NCBI RefSeq assembly: GCF_017114945.1 | Contig: NZ_JABXKQ010000020.1 | Span: forward strand, 1-64,000 | Length of the DNA stretch: 64,000 nucleotides | Direction: 5' to 3' | From: Nostoc sp. JL34 | Lineage (GTDB): Bacteria > Cyanobacteriota > Cyanobacteriia > Cyanobacteriales > Nostocaceae | Shown here: positions 19,867-28,464 of the stretch, in pieces | Layout: each line of letters begins with the position of its first letter | How positions within the stretch are numbered: the stretch's first letter is position 1 | The notes under the pieces: generated by a model | What the model was told of the DNA's origin: nothing | Databases searched by the model: none | What the model saw: only the letters and a program-made list of their open reading frames with translations | Translations under genes and position numbers: made by a program

Positions 19867-20577
19867 ATGCCTTCAAACTTCGACTTGAGACTCCAACATT
19901 TAGAAGACAACATTAAACAAGACCAGGATTTACTCAAAGAGTATGAAGATGCCTTGCGGTATGAAGATGATCCACGTCGTAAGGCTAAGTACACAAGAGA
20001 AATTAAGCAATTGCGCGAATCGGCTAATGGTTATCAGAAGGAATACGATGAACTGCAAATGCAAATAACTGGTGAGCCAACTGCACAGATGAAGAATGTA
20101 GCCATTCAATTGCAACAGATAAACACCAGAATAGATAGATTATCTGCTGGTCAAAAGGCAATTTATGAAAATATTAATCACTTACGTAAAGGACTACTAG
20201 ATCGTTATAACGCTGGTGAACAGAACATAATTGCAGCTATCACTGAACAATTAGATCAATCTCAAATGTTTATGATTTCTACTGTTTTAGATGCCATAGA
20301 AACTGACCAAGTAACAGAGAGAGAAATGCAGCTTATTTTCCAAGGAATACAGCAAAGCATAACTAAACTACAACAAAATGGTAATGCTTTACCTGCCAGT
20401 CAAGCAGCCTTAGCGGAAATTATTAATGCCCCTGGATTAGATTTCAAGCATAGATTGAAAGTTGGTATACCTCTTATTCCTTTTATTTTGGACTATGAAG
20501 GTGAATTAGAACTGGGAACAGGAATAAACCTAAAAGCAGCTTTGCAAGCGTTGATGATGAGATTTAAAGGAAAGTAA
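19867..20577 (+). CDS. Coiled-coil adaptor-like protein, first gene of ABC-3C cassette
   Basis: About 236 residues from ATG 19867 (an in-frame GTG precedes it at 19864). Residues 1-68 are a charged coiled coil with LLKEYEDALRYEDDPRRKAKY, a segment I associate with helical adaptor or effector-associated regions of cyanobacterial conflict proteins. The middle is helical and Gln-rich. The C-terminus (KVGIPLIPFILDYEGELELG, then KAALQAL) is a short module seen at the ends of such proteins. No catalytic motif is visible. The next gene begins 3 bases after its stop and carries a similar N-terminal coiled coil, which suggests homotypic pairing. Function is otherwise unknown. Confidence 0.75.
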   Translation: MPSNFDLRLQHLEDNIKQDQDLLKEYEDALRYEDDPRRKAKYTREIKQLRESANGYQKEYDELQMQITGEPTAQMKNVAIQLQQINTRIDRLSAGQKAIYENINHLRKGLLDRYNAGEQNIIAAITEQLDQSQMFMISTVLDAIETDQVTEREMQLIFQGIQQSITKLQQNGNALPASQAALAEIINAPGLDFKHRLKVGIPLIPFILDYEGELELGTGINLKAALQALMMRFKGK

Positions 20578-20580
20578 ATA

Positions 20581-21213
20581 GTGGATTTACATCAGCAACG
20601 AAAACAAGATTTGAAAGAACATATAGATAAAGACTATATACTACAAAAGGAACTAGAAGATGAATTACGTCTTACTCAAGAAGTACAACCAAAAGCAAAA
20701 TTAAAAAAGCAAATTAATGAGGTAAAATGTAGAATAAAGGAATATAAAACTGAGTTTAAATCTTTATCAAATTCTCAACAAGAGCAGGATTTACTTGTCA
20801 ATGCAATGGCAAATATTACATTCAGAGAGTTGGATATGGTTACTGACGGAATCCTTAGTATGCCTGTAGAATTTGATGAAAGCTATACTGTTGTTCCAGT
20901 AGTTATAAAAATGTCTAAAAATGAACTGACTGGATCTGCTCAATCGAGACTAACGAGCGGTGTGATCCAAGCAAGAATGGTTGGCAAATTTGTTGAGAAT
21001 ATGGTTAATGTAATTCCTGATTTTCCTGAAAAGCTAAAGGCAGGATTCGTTGGGGAGTACCACAATCTTAGAGCATCAGGATTAAGGGGAAATGCTCTAT
21101 TGGATGCTTTGCATGAGTTTTCTTGCAATCGTAGTCTAGATTATGACCTACGAGCAGCTGGTTTAGCAGTGCTGTACTATCTCTTTGAGAAGTGCGAGGT
21201 GTTTGAGCGATGA
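20581..21213 (+). CDS. ABC-three-component system, C-terminal-domain (third) component
   Basis: The 210-residue protein starts at GTG with AAGGAAAG about eight bases upstream. Residues 1-65 are a coiled coil (LQKELEDELRL..., KAKLKKQI) resembling that of the gene before. Residues about 145-210 match the ABC-3C third-component signature: EKLKAGFVGEYHNLRASGLRGNALLDALHEF, then DLRAAGLAVLYYLFEKCEVFER. In ABC-3C systems this component joins a small middle component and a DUF2326-type ATPase; they are predicted conflict or defence systems. It overlaps the next gene by ATGA, implying translational coupling. Assignment rests on recalled family motifs. Confidence 0.75.
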   Translation: MDLHQQRKQDLKEHIDKDYILQKELEDELRLTQEVQPKAKLKKQINEVKCRIKEYKTEFKSLSNSQQEQDLLVNAMANITFRELDMVTDGILSMPVEFDESYTVVPVVIKMSKNELTGSAQSRLTSGVIQARMVGKFVENMVNVIPDFPEKLKAGFVGEYHNLRASGLRGNALLDALHEFSCNRSLDYDLRAAGLAVLYYLFEKCEVFER

Positions 21214-21434
21214 TTCTTCCTACAAAACATATCTCTACCAGTCACTCTCTATTGGGGGTAGGTGCTACAATACTAGAACAATTGTACCAGCCAAGAACAG
21301 TTTCATCACTTTGGAGTGCTGTTGCTACCATGCCAGAAGTTGCCACATTTGAACGTTTTGTTTTAACTCTTGATCTCCTATACGCTATAGGAGCAATTGA
21401 GATGAATGCAGGATTACTTCATAGGTGTCACTGA
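21210..21434 (+). CDS. ABC-three-component system middle component 6 (MC6)
   Basis: This 74-residue protein opens with MILPTKHISTSHSLLGVG and contains RTVSSLWSAV and FERFVLTLDLLYAIGAIE, which match the small winged-helix-like MC6 family of ABC-3C systems. Its ATG overlaps the previous stop (ATGA at 21210-21213), and its TGA overlaps the ATG of the ATPase gene (TGATG at 21432-21436). Middle components are thought to bridge the ATPase and the third component. Confidence 0.85.
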   Translation: MILPTKHISTSHSLLGVGATILEQLYQPRTVSSLWSAVATMPEVATFERFVLTLDLLYAIGAIEMNAGLLHRCH

Positions 21435-23191
21435 TGATTCATGCTGTTCGTTGTAATCATTCATCATTTAAAACAGTTGAGTTTAGACCTGGCTTTAACG
21501 TAGTTTTAGCAGATCGCACAGAAGACTCTGGCAGAAGAGATTCTCGTAATGGATTGGGTAAATCTACTCTCATTGAAATTATTCACTTTTGTCTTGGAGG
21601 TACAATTCCAACAGCCAAAGGACTTGGTTCTAGAAATATTCGCGGTTGGGCTTTTAGTTTAGAGATTACACTTGCAAATCAAATTATCACTGTTACAAGA
21701 AATACTGAAGATAAGTATAAGTCTCAGGTGGTAATTGATGGAGATACTGCTAACTGGCCTATTCAACCAAAAGAACAAGAGGGTAAAAAAGTTCTAAGTT
21801 TGGAAGACTGGAAGGCTGTTTTAGGAAATCTAACATTTGGATTAACCATTGATAATGAAGCTAAGAAATATAAGCCTACTTTTAGAGGACTGATTTCTTA
21901 CTTTATCCGTCGGGGAAGAGATGCATTTTCTACACCATTCGAGCATCATCCAAAGCAACCTGGATGGGATAAGCAAGTTAATAATGCTTTTTTATTAGGT
22001 CTTGCTTGGGAAGAGGCAAGAGATTTACAACTTTTAAAGGATAAACAGAAATTAATCGCAGATATTAAAAAACTTAAAAAAGATACAGAACCTGGAGTTG
22101 CAATTGCAATTTTTGGTTCTTTAGGTGAGCTTGAAGCTTTAAAGGTTCAAGTAGAAGCACAATTACGTGAAAGAAAAGAAACTCTTAACAATTTTAGGGT
22201 AGCGTCCCAATACCATGAATTAGAGGCAACTGCTAACCGTTTAACCTCACAAATTCACGAAGCAACAAATAAAAAGATTATTGAAAATAAATTACTGGAG
22301 TTTTATCAATCTAGTCTTGACTCGGAGGATGAACCAAGACCAGATCAGGTTGTTCGTATATATGAGAATGCAGGTGTTGAGTTACCAGGTTTAGTAATTA
22401 GAAGACTAGAAGAAGTAGAAATATTTCATCGCAGACTAATAGAGAATCGTAGGGAGTTTTTAGGAAGTGAAATTCAACGTATTAGAAGGCAAATATCCTC
22501 TAGAGAAAGTTTTATTAGAGAGAAAACTAATGAGCGTGCCGAACTTTTGGAAGTGCTAAAGACGCATGGAGCTTTAGAAGAATACACAATGCTACAAGAA
22601 ATTTATCTTGATGATGTAGCTAATCTCAATGAAATTAATAAACGCATCGAAGAACTAAAACAATTTGAGGAACAAAAAAGTACCTTAAAAATTGAAAAAG
22701 AACAGTTACTACAACGCGCACGTCGTGACTATGGAGAACGGAATGAGCAAGCCGAACGTGCTATTAATTTATTCAGCATTAACTCTCGATTCCTTTACGA
22801 CGTTCCAGGAATACTTGTTATTGATGTAGGAAGCAATGGCTTTACTTTCCGAGTAGAAATTAGACGTGATGGTAGTGAAGGGATCGATAAGATGAAGATA
22901 TTCTGTTATGACTTAATGTTGGCGCAACTTTGGTCAGAGCGTGACCCTTCACCGCGTATATTAATTCATGACAGCACAATTTTTGATGGTGTAGATGAGA
23001 GACAGGTATCCCTTGCTCTACAATTAGCTGATAGAGAGTCAAGAAGGCTTGGCTTTCAGTATATCTGTACATTGAATTCAGATATGGTTCCACGTTCAGA
23101 GTTCCCACTTGATTTTAATTTTGATTCTTTTGTGAGACTTAGACTTACAGATGAAAGTGAGGAAGGAGGACTACTAGGCATTAGTTTTTAG
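21434..23191 (+). CDS. DUF2326 ABC-type ATPase of ABC-3C system
   Basis: About 585 residues from ATG 21434, which overlaps the MC6 stop as TGATG; an in-frame GTG at 21425 is the alternative. The N-terminal Walker A is SRNGLGKSTLIEIIHF (near residue 40). Residues about 195-430 are a long coiled coil of the SMC/Rad50 type. The C-terminal lobe has PRILIHDSTIFDGVDERQV, the DUF2326 form of Walker B/D-loop, with HD where many ABC ATPases have DE. Such ATPases are expected to sense DNA or nucleoprotein and trigger the associated components. It ends the cassette. Confidence 0.88.
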   Translation: MIHAVRCNHSSFKTVEFRPGFNVVLADRTEDSGRRDSRNGLGKSTLIEIIHFCLGGTIPTAKGLGSRNIRGWAFSLEITLANQIITVTRNTEDKYKSQVVIDGDTANWPIQPKEQEGKKVLSLEDWKAVLGNLTFGLTIDNEAKKYKPTFRGLISYFIRRGRDAFSTPFEHHPKQPGWDKQVNNAFLLGLAWEEARDLQLLKDKQKLIADIKKLKKDTEPGVAIAIFGSLGELEALKVQVEAQLRERKETLNNFRVASQYHELEATANRLTSQIHEATNKKIIENKLLEFYQSSLDSEDEPRPDQVVRIYENAGVELPGLVIRRLEEVEIFHRRLIENRREFLGSEIQRIRRQISSRESFIREKTNERAELLEVLKTHGALEEYTMLQEIYLDDVANLNEINKRIEELKQFEEQKSTLKIEKEQLLQRARRDYGERNEQAERAINLFSINSRFLYDVPGILVIDVGSNGFTFRVEIRRDGSEGIDKMKIFCYDLMLAQLWSERDPSPRILIHDSTIFDGVDERQVSLALQLADRESRRLGFQYICTLNSDMVPRSEFPLDFNFDSFVRLRLTDESEEGGLLGISF

Positions 23192-23308
23192 GCAAGAATG
23201 TAAACAGAAATATTCAGTTAATATAATTATTGCGTAAATATATTCAAGTCGGACTGAAGCGATCGCAATTATAGCTTGTGAACTATTTTACTCGACACTG
23301 ATACCTAT

Positions 23309-23902
23309 ATGACTCCACAAACCCTAGATAAAATCACCAGCCTCCAAGAACAGAGATTTCTCTTACCTGGCCATTACACTTGGGAAGAATTTGAGAAACT
23401 TGAAGCCTTAACAGCAGATGCGCCAGGTTTGCGGATAACTTATCTTGATGGGTGTGTGGAATTTATGACTCTTGGTGAACAACACGAAGCTATTAAAAGT
23501 GTGATTGCTATATTTTTAGCGCTTTACTTCTTTGAAAAAGGTATAAATTTTATCCCTGTAGGTAGCGCTACCCGTCGCGCTAAAGAAAAGGGAGCTTCTT
23601 TTGAACCTGATGAATCTTATTATATAGGGGAAAAGAAAGAAAATCCTGATTTAGCAATTGAAGTAAATATTACTAGTGGCAGTATAGATAAGCTAGAAAA
23701 ATATAAGCGTTTTAACATTACTGAAGTCTGGTTTTGGGAAAATAATCATTTCTCTTTATATCATCTTACTAATGATAAGTACGAGCAAATTCCTCAAAGT
23801 CAATTACTACCAGAGCTAGATATAAATTTGTTAGTAAGTTGTGTTTTAATGCCTTCAATAATTGAAGCAAGGACAGAGCTTCTTAAAGGAATTCGGCAGT
23901 AA
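23309..23902 (+). CDS. Uma2-family (PD-(D/E)XK-fold) protein
   Basis: The 197-residue protein is a Uma2/DUF820 member: YTWEEFEKLEAL at the start, ITYLDGCVEFMTLGEQHEAI, then PDESYYIG and PDLAIEVNITSGSIDKLEKYKRFNITEVWFWE, giving the D...ExN/K-type restriction-nuclease core. Here the motif reads EVN rather than EVK, so the catalytic lysine may be displaced or lost. These proteins are very abundant in cyanobacteria and often sit beside mobile or defence loci; their cellular role is unproven. It lies 117 bp after the ABC-3C ATPase. Confidence 0.85.
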   Translation: MTPQTLDKITSLQEQRFLLPGHYTWEEFEKLEALTADAPGLRITYLDGCVEFMTLGEQHEAIKSVIAIFLALYFFEKGINFIPVGSATRRAKEKGASFEPDESYYIGEKKENPDLAIEVNITSGSIDKLEKYKRFNITEVWFWENNHFSLYHLTNDKYEQIPQSQLLPELDINLLVSCVLMPSIIEARTELLKGIRQ

Positions 23903-23929
23903 TATTTTAATTATTGATGTCTAAACAGC

Positions 23930-24181
23930 ATGACAGATAGAACAGATTTATCAAAAATAATTGCCAGTGAAGGCGACAATCCACTAATTCTGACACCTGA
24001 AAATTTGCAGTCACAAGAAGACGTAGAACTTGAGCGAAACCTGAGAGAACTTAAGTTTAAACAAGAACTAAGAAAAGATTGGATTTTATTTATTGTCAGG
24101 GATGTAGTAATTTTTCCTGCCGCTATCCTTTTTATTTTTGCTGCGAGTGGTTATTCCCTATTTCTTCATATTCATGGGTAA
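23930..24181 (+). CDS. Small single-TM protein of unknown function
   Basis: The 83-residue product has a charged N-terminal half (residues 1-48, with LERNLRELKFKQELRKD) and one hydrophobic segment at about 51-77. It starts 27 bases after the Uma2 gene and may be cotranscribed with it. I do not recognise the family. Confidence 0.6.
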   Translation: MTDRTDLSKIIASEGDNPLILTPENLQSQEDVELERNLRELKFKQELRKDWILFIVRDVVIFPAAILFIFAASGYSLFLHIHG

Positions 24182-24206
24182 CTTACTCTGACGACAATTT
24201 ATAATC

Positions 24207-24336
24207 AACCACAGAGGCACAGAGTACACAGAGAAAAGCAAGATGATGGAGTTCACAAAAGTTTGGAATTGTTAAAAATTATTTATCTTGTCTTTGTGTT
24301 TCTTTCTCTCTGCGTTCTTTGTACCTCTGTGGTTAT
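24207..24336. repeat. Imperfect inverted repeat element, about 130 bp
   Basis: The left arm (24207-24236, aaccacagaggcacagag...) and right arm (24305-24336, ...tacctctgtggtt) are near reverse complements. It could form a long cruciform or RNA hairpin. A related half-element (ctctgtgttctctgtgtcct) lies at about 2152-2172. Such cacagag/ctctgtg repeats are common in Nostoc-type genomes. It fills most of the 24182-24515 gap. Confidence 0.7.
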
Positions 24337-24515
24337 TTAAAATATCTTACACTATCTACATCAGTGCAATTGCGTAACTAATTTTACAGACGACGAAGCC
24401 AACTTGCTGAAAGTAGACTCATCTTTATATCCACATAAATTTTGCCGGATATAAGGATTACCGTGATTGGTAAATCTGCAAGAAAGTAAGTACCTGATGA
24501 AAATAATCTAAAAAT

Positions 24516-25103
24516 ATGGGGCTTTTAATATTTTCTGTTGTTTTAGTTGCCATTGTTGCTGTAATTATCATTAATGGCTACAACGATTTAGTCAAGTATC
24601 GCAACCGTTACAAAAATGCTTACTCTCAAATCGATGTTCAATTACAACGCCGCTATGATTTAATTCCCAACTTGGTGGAAACTGCCAAAGGGTACATGAA
24701 ACATGAGCGAGAAACCTTAGAAGCAGTTATTGCGGCTCGGAATTCTGCAATTAATGCTAGCAGTCGTGCCGCACAAAATCCCGGCGATCCCCAAGCGATG
24801 CAACAGTTAGGTAATGCTGAAGGGGCGCTGACGGGTGCGTTAAGTCGGTTGATGGTACTTTCAGAATCTTATCCAGAATTGAAAGCTGATCGCGCCATGA
24901 CTCAGGTAATGGAAGAATTATCTTCCACTGAAAACCGGATTGCTTTTGCCCGTCAGGCTTTTAATGACGCCGTGACACTTTACAACACCAAAAGCGAATC
25001 TTTTCCCAGCAACCTTGTGGCAAATACTTTTAACTTTACTGTTGCAGAATTACTCGCCGAAGCTACTCCAGAAATGAGAAATGCCCCACGCGTGTCTTTT
25101 TAA
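24516..25103 (+). CDS. lemA: LemA family membrane protein
   Basis: The 195-residue protein has one N-terminal transmembrane helix (about residues 2-22) and the family core YNDLVKYRNRYKNAYSQIDVQLQRRYDLIPNLVETAKGY, ending with FNDAVTLYNTKSESFPSNLVA. LemA proteins are membrane-anchored helical proteins of unknown biochemistry, often encoded beside M48 metalloproteases as here. The M48 gene starts 6 bases after the stop, so they form an operon. Confidence 0.95.
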   Translation: MGLLIFSVVLVAIVAVIIINGYNDLVKYRNRYKNAYSQIDVQLQRRYDLIPNLVETAKGYMKHERETLEAVIAARNSAINASSRAAQNPGDPQAMQQLGNAEGALTGALSRLMVLSESYPELKADRAMTQVMEELSSTENRIAFARQAFNDAVTLYNTKSESFPSNLVANTFNFTVAELLAEATPEMRNAPRVSF

Positions 25104-25109
25104 ATATCT

Positions 25110-26263
25110 ATGAATTTCTTTGAACATCAGGATCGGGCACGCCAAAATACGCAACAATTAATCGGGTTATTTTCCCTGTCGATCGCAGTCATGATTATGG
25201 CGATTTATATTGCCACTTTATTTTTGTTCCGCATGGCTCCCCGTGTTTGGTGGCATCCAGGGTTATTTCTCTACGTGGCTGGGATTACAATAATTGCGAT
25301 CGCAGTCGGAAGCTTATATAAAATTGCCTGTCTCCGTCAAGGAGGAAGCGTAATTGCTCAGGAGTTGGGGGGAAGACTCTTACTCCCAGATATGGCCGAT
25401 GAACAAGGGCGACAACTATTAAATATTGTCGAGGAAATGGCGATCGCTTCTGGTATTTCCGTCCCAGAAGTTTATCTCCTTGACAGAGAAACCAGCATTA
25501 ATGCCTTTGCTGCCGGATTTACGCCCAATGATGCTGTAATTGGAGTTACCCGTGGAACTTTACAACACCTGAACCGGGATGAACTACAAGGAGTCATCGG
25601 CCACGAATTCAGTCATATTCTCAATGGAGATATGCGGCTAAATTTGCGTTTGGTGGGACTGTTACATGGGATTTTGTTCATTTATTTAACTGGAGAATTG
25701 CTCTGGCGTATTCGTGGGACTTCCCGCGAAGATAAGGGTTTACCCCTGTGGACGTTTGGCTTGGCACTGATGGCAATTGGCGGTATCGGATTACTTTGCG
25801 GACGCCTGATTAAAGCCGCAGTCTCTCGCCAACGCGAATTTCTTGCTGATGCCTCAGCCGTACAGTTCACTCGCAACCCCAACGGACTTACCGGAGTCTT
25901 CCAAAAACTCCAACAGATGGATTCACGCTTGATTTCGCCCGCAGCAGAAGCCGCCAGCCACATGTTTTTTGGCAATGCCCTTAACCCCTCTTTCTGGGAA
26001 GATTTGTTTTCTACCCACCCACCTTTAGGAGAACGTATCCGCCGCGTTGGGGGTTTGAGCGCCTCCGCCTTGCCACTCCTAAACTCAAGCAGGCTATTGT
26101 TGATGCTTGCGCCCACACAGTACTATTAGATAATAAAGTTACTCCTTCAGAAGCAGATTTACTTAGAGCGATCGCTCTGACGCTAGACTGTCCCATCCCG
26201 CCATTTTTAAATCCTCAGCGTGGCGTTTCAAAACAGAAACAATCTTCTCCAAAGCGAAGTTAA
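25110..26263 (+). pseudogene. M48 metallopeptidase, internally deleted and frameshifted
   Basis: The first frame (25110-26129, 339 residues) starts with MNFFEHQDRARQNTQQLIGL, has several TM helices and the zinc motif GHEFSHILNGD near residue 165, then ATHPP-type STHPPLGERIRRV. After RRV the frame runs into 20-odd alien residues. In another frame, 26057-26263 encodes ERLRLATPKLKQAIVDACAHTVLLD..., which I recall as the C-terminal end of cyanobacterial LemA-linked M48 proteins of about 630 or more residues. So roughly 250 residues between the catalytic domain and this end seem to be missing, with a shift of frame at the junction. The truncated protein keeps its catalytic motif and could still act. 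Confidence 0.7.
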
Positions 26264-26302
26264 TGTAACGAGAGAGATGCAATTATTGATAACTAGACAA
26301 AT

Positions 26303-26327
26303 AAAGTCCGTTTTTGCGGACTTTTAC
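26303..26327. terminator. Intrinsic terminator after lemA-M48
   Basis: AAAGTCCG (26303-26310) / CGGACTTT (26317-26324), a perfect 8-bp stem with a 6-base loop and T-rich flank on both strands. It lies 40 bases after the last M48 codon remnant. Confidence 0.75.
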
Positions 26328-26598
26328 ATTATTATTTATTGTAGTTCCAAATGGCTGTTTACTAGGACAATAACCTGTTGCATTTTCATTGCATTTACAG
26401 GCAATTAATTTATCTTCGTTATCCTTACTCTTATAGTATAAATAGTTATCTTGATAAAAGAGTATCATATTGTACAATTTTTTTACCATTGCCTATAAGT
26501 ATTAACTTGTCTGAAAAAGTTTAGACAAAATGCCAGCATTCTATAAATTTGATTGCTATATTAGATTAAATAACTATTCTGGCAAGGGTTGAAAAGCT
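26328..26598. other. AT-rich gene-free stretch
   Basis: Together with the terminator this makes about 335 bp without a gene between the M48 remnant and the two-TM protein. It is AT-rich; I see no gene, repeat or RNA and assume it holds the promoter of the gene at 26599. Confidence 0.4.
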
Positions 26599-27318
26599 GT
26601 GCGGGATGATTTACAGGGCTTGGAAATTAGTCAGGATGCTCTGCAAAAGCTGACTAATTTGCCTGTCAATGAGGAACTTCTAATCATTACAAATCCTCTG
26701 AAGATATTAGTAAATATATATATCCAAAAACTTAAAAGCTCTGAAGGGGCAACTGTAGTTTTTATTGGATTTTCTACATTTGTTTTTGTCTATATTCTAT
26801 TTGATATAATTATTAAGCTCTTTGTTACGTGGATAACAATTCCATCTTGGATATTATTAATTATATTAAGTCTTTGGGTTGGTGGTCTGACGCAAACTAT
26901 CTTATATTTAATATGGAAAAGTAGAAGTAAAATTGTTAAAAATAATATGACAAAATCTCTGCAAATTCTGTTGAATGAGGTTAATAGATACAATACTGTT
27001 ATTAGAGTCATTGATATTAACGATCAAATAGAAGAAGCTGGTAATCCAGAAGTGCTTATAAAGGAACGAGAGGGTGTTATCGAAGCGCTTCAACTCACAA
27101 AAACTGATTTAGTTCGGGCTTTAAAAACAGAAAGAATTTTGAGGGAAAATAAGAGCTTTATCCTTGGTAATACAGAGCTATTTGTCAACAATTTAGCTAC
27201 TTTAACAGCCATGCAAGTAACTGAACAGGCTACTGAACATGGAAGGTTACTCAATGAAGCATTACAAATTGCCTTAGATGTGCAACACGAAATGAAAAGA
27301 TTACAGACTCAGCGTTAA
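26599..27318 (+). CDS. Two-TM protein with cytoplasmic helical tail, unknown function
   Basis: The 239-residue frame opens with GTG and has no clear ribosome-binding site. Two hydrophobic segments, about 51-73 and 81-106, predict a hairpin membrane anchor. Residues 115-239 are charged and helical (EREGVIEALQLTKTDLVRALKTERILRENKS), likely a coiled coil in the cytoplasm. I do not recognise the family. Confidence 0.65.
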   Translation: MRDDLQGLEISQDALQKLTNLPVNEELLIITNPLKILVNIYIQKLKSSEGATVVFIGFSTFVFVYILFDIIIKLFVTWITIPSWILLIILSLWVGGLTQTILYLIWKSRSKIVKNNMTKSLQILLNEVNRYNTVIRVIDINDQIEEAGNPEVLIKEREGVIEALQLTKTDLVRALKTERILRENKSFILGNTELFVNNLATLTAMQVTEQATEHGRLLNEALQIALDVQHEMKRLQTQR

Positions 27319-27320
27319 GA

Positions 27321-27345
27321 TAATTCGTAATTCGTAATTCGTAAT
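27321..27345. repeat. Short tandem heptamer repeat (TAATTCG)
   Basis: Three full copies of TAATTCG followed by TAATT. It fits the short tandemly repeated repetitive (STRR) sequences known from heterocystous cyanobacteria. Confidence 0.8.
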
Positions 27346-27549
27346 TAAGTTTTGTAATGGGGATTTAGAAAGCACCCCTAAATTCACTCAGCACTCAGTA
27401 AGAGTTGGAGAAAGTGTAGATGCTGCTGCTAATTGGTTGATTTTCAACCTACTCACCAGATATTCTCAATGGCTTTTTCCCTAATCCTTCCCACGGTTGC
27501 AATCCCCGGTCTAACATAAAGAATATTCGTAAAGCGATCGCTTATCCAC

Positions 27550-28317
27550 ATGGACTGGAAAGAAATTAGAGGAAACTGGGTAATCATTCCCCGAAATCCC
27601 ATAGGTATCGTTCATTTTTTAGGAGGTGCATTTGTCGCCACTGCACCGCACATCACTTATCGCTGGTTACTAGAACAACTGGCAAGTAAAGGTTATGTTG
27701 TAATTGCAACCCCTTTCGTCAATACATTGGATCATACTGCGATCGCAAAATCTGTGCTGTTAAACTTTGACCGCACTCTCGAACGCTTACACGACTCTGG
27801 GGCATTACGCAAGCTTTACTTCCCCATCTACGGCGTTGGACACAGTATGGGCTGTAAACTTCACTTGCTGATTGGTAGCCTCTTTAAAGTAGAACGCGCG
27901 GGCAATATTTTAATCTCCTTCAACAACTACGCCGCGAAAGAAGCTATCCCTCTAGTAGAACAGTTCAATTCTACTTTGAAAATCGAGTTTACCCCCTCAC
28001 CTTTGGAAACTAACAAGCTTGTCCAAGATCGTTACAATATCCGGCGCAATTTATTAATAAAATTTAGTAATGACACCATTGATCAATCGGCAGCTTTAAC
28101 CAAAATCTTACAAGAACGTTTTGATGAGATGGTGACAGCACAAACGTTACCAGGAAATCATACAACACCTCTAGGTCAAGATATTAAATGGCAAACTGGA
28201 ACATCTTTTACCCCCTTTGATGCCTTAGGGCAATGGTTTAAACAAGAAGCATACCGTGACTTAAACCAGCTAAAAGCCACCATCCTCTTGTGGTTAAATC
28301 CTCTGGTAGCACCATAA
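27550..28317 (+). CDS. DUF1350 family protein (alpha/beta-hydrolase-like)
   Basis: The 255-residue protein matches DUF1350: WKEIRGNWVIIPRNPIGIVHFLGGAFVATAPHITYRWLLEQL at the start and GVGHSMGCKLHLLIGS in the middle. GHSMG resembles a nucleophile elbow of alpha/beta hydrolases. The family is shared by cyanobacteria and plant plastids; no reaction is established to my knowledge. It stands alone with its own upstream region. Confidence 0.88.
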   Translation: MDWKEIRGNWVIIPRNPIGIVHFLGGAFVATAPHITYRWLLEQLASKGYVVIATPFVNTLDHTAIAKSVLLNFDRTLERLHDSGALRKLYFPIYGVGHSMGCKLHLLIGSLFKVERAGNILISFNNYAAKEAIPLVEQFNSTLKIEFTPSPLETNKLVQDRYNIRRNLLIKFSNDTIDQSAALTKILQERFDEMVTAQTLPGNHTTPLGQDIKWQTGTSFTPFDALGQWFKQEAYRDLNQLKATILLWLNPLVAP

Positions 28318-28464
28318 GAAGTTATGACTTTTAAACAGTCATAACTTCGACATAAAAATAAAAATCAGTTAGTAGTATATCTCGATAATATTACTAACTA
28401 ATTATCCACTATCGTATTTTTATTTATACCGCTAATTATTAATGAGTCTTTTCTACAACTTTAT

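Noticed and set aside
26057-26263. Independent small gene after M48
   Set aside because: The reading frame has no start with a ribosome-binding site and its sequence fits the C-terminal end of M48 proteins, so it is treated as part of the broken gene.
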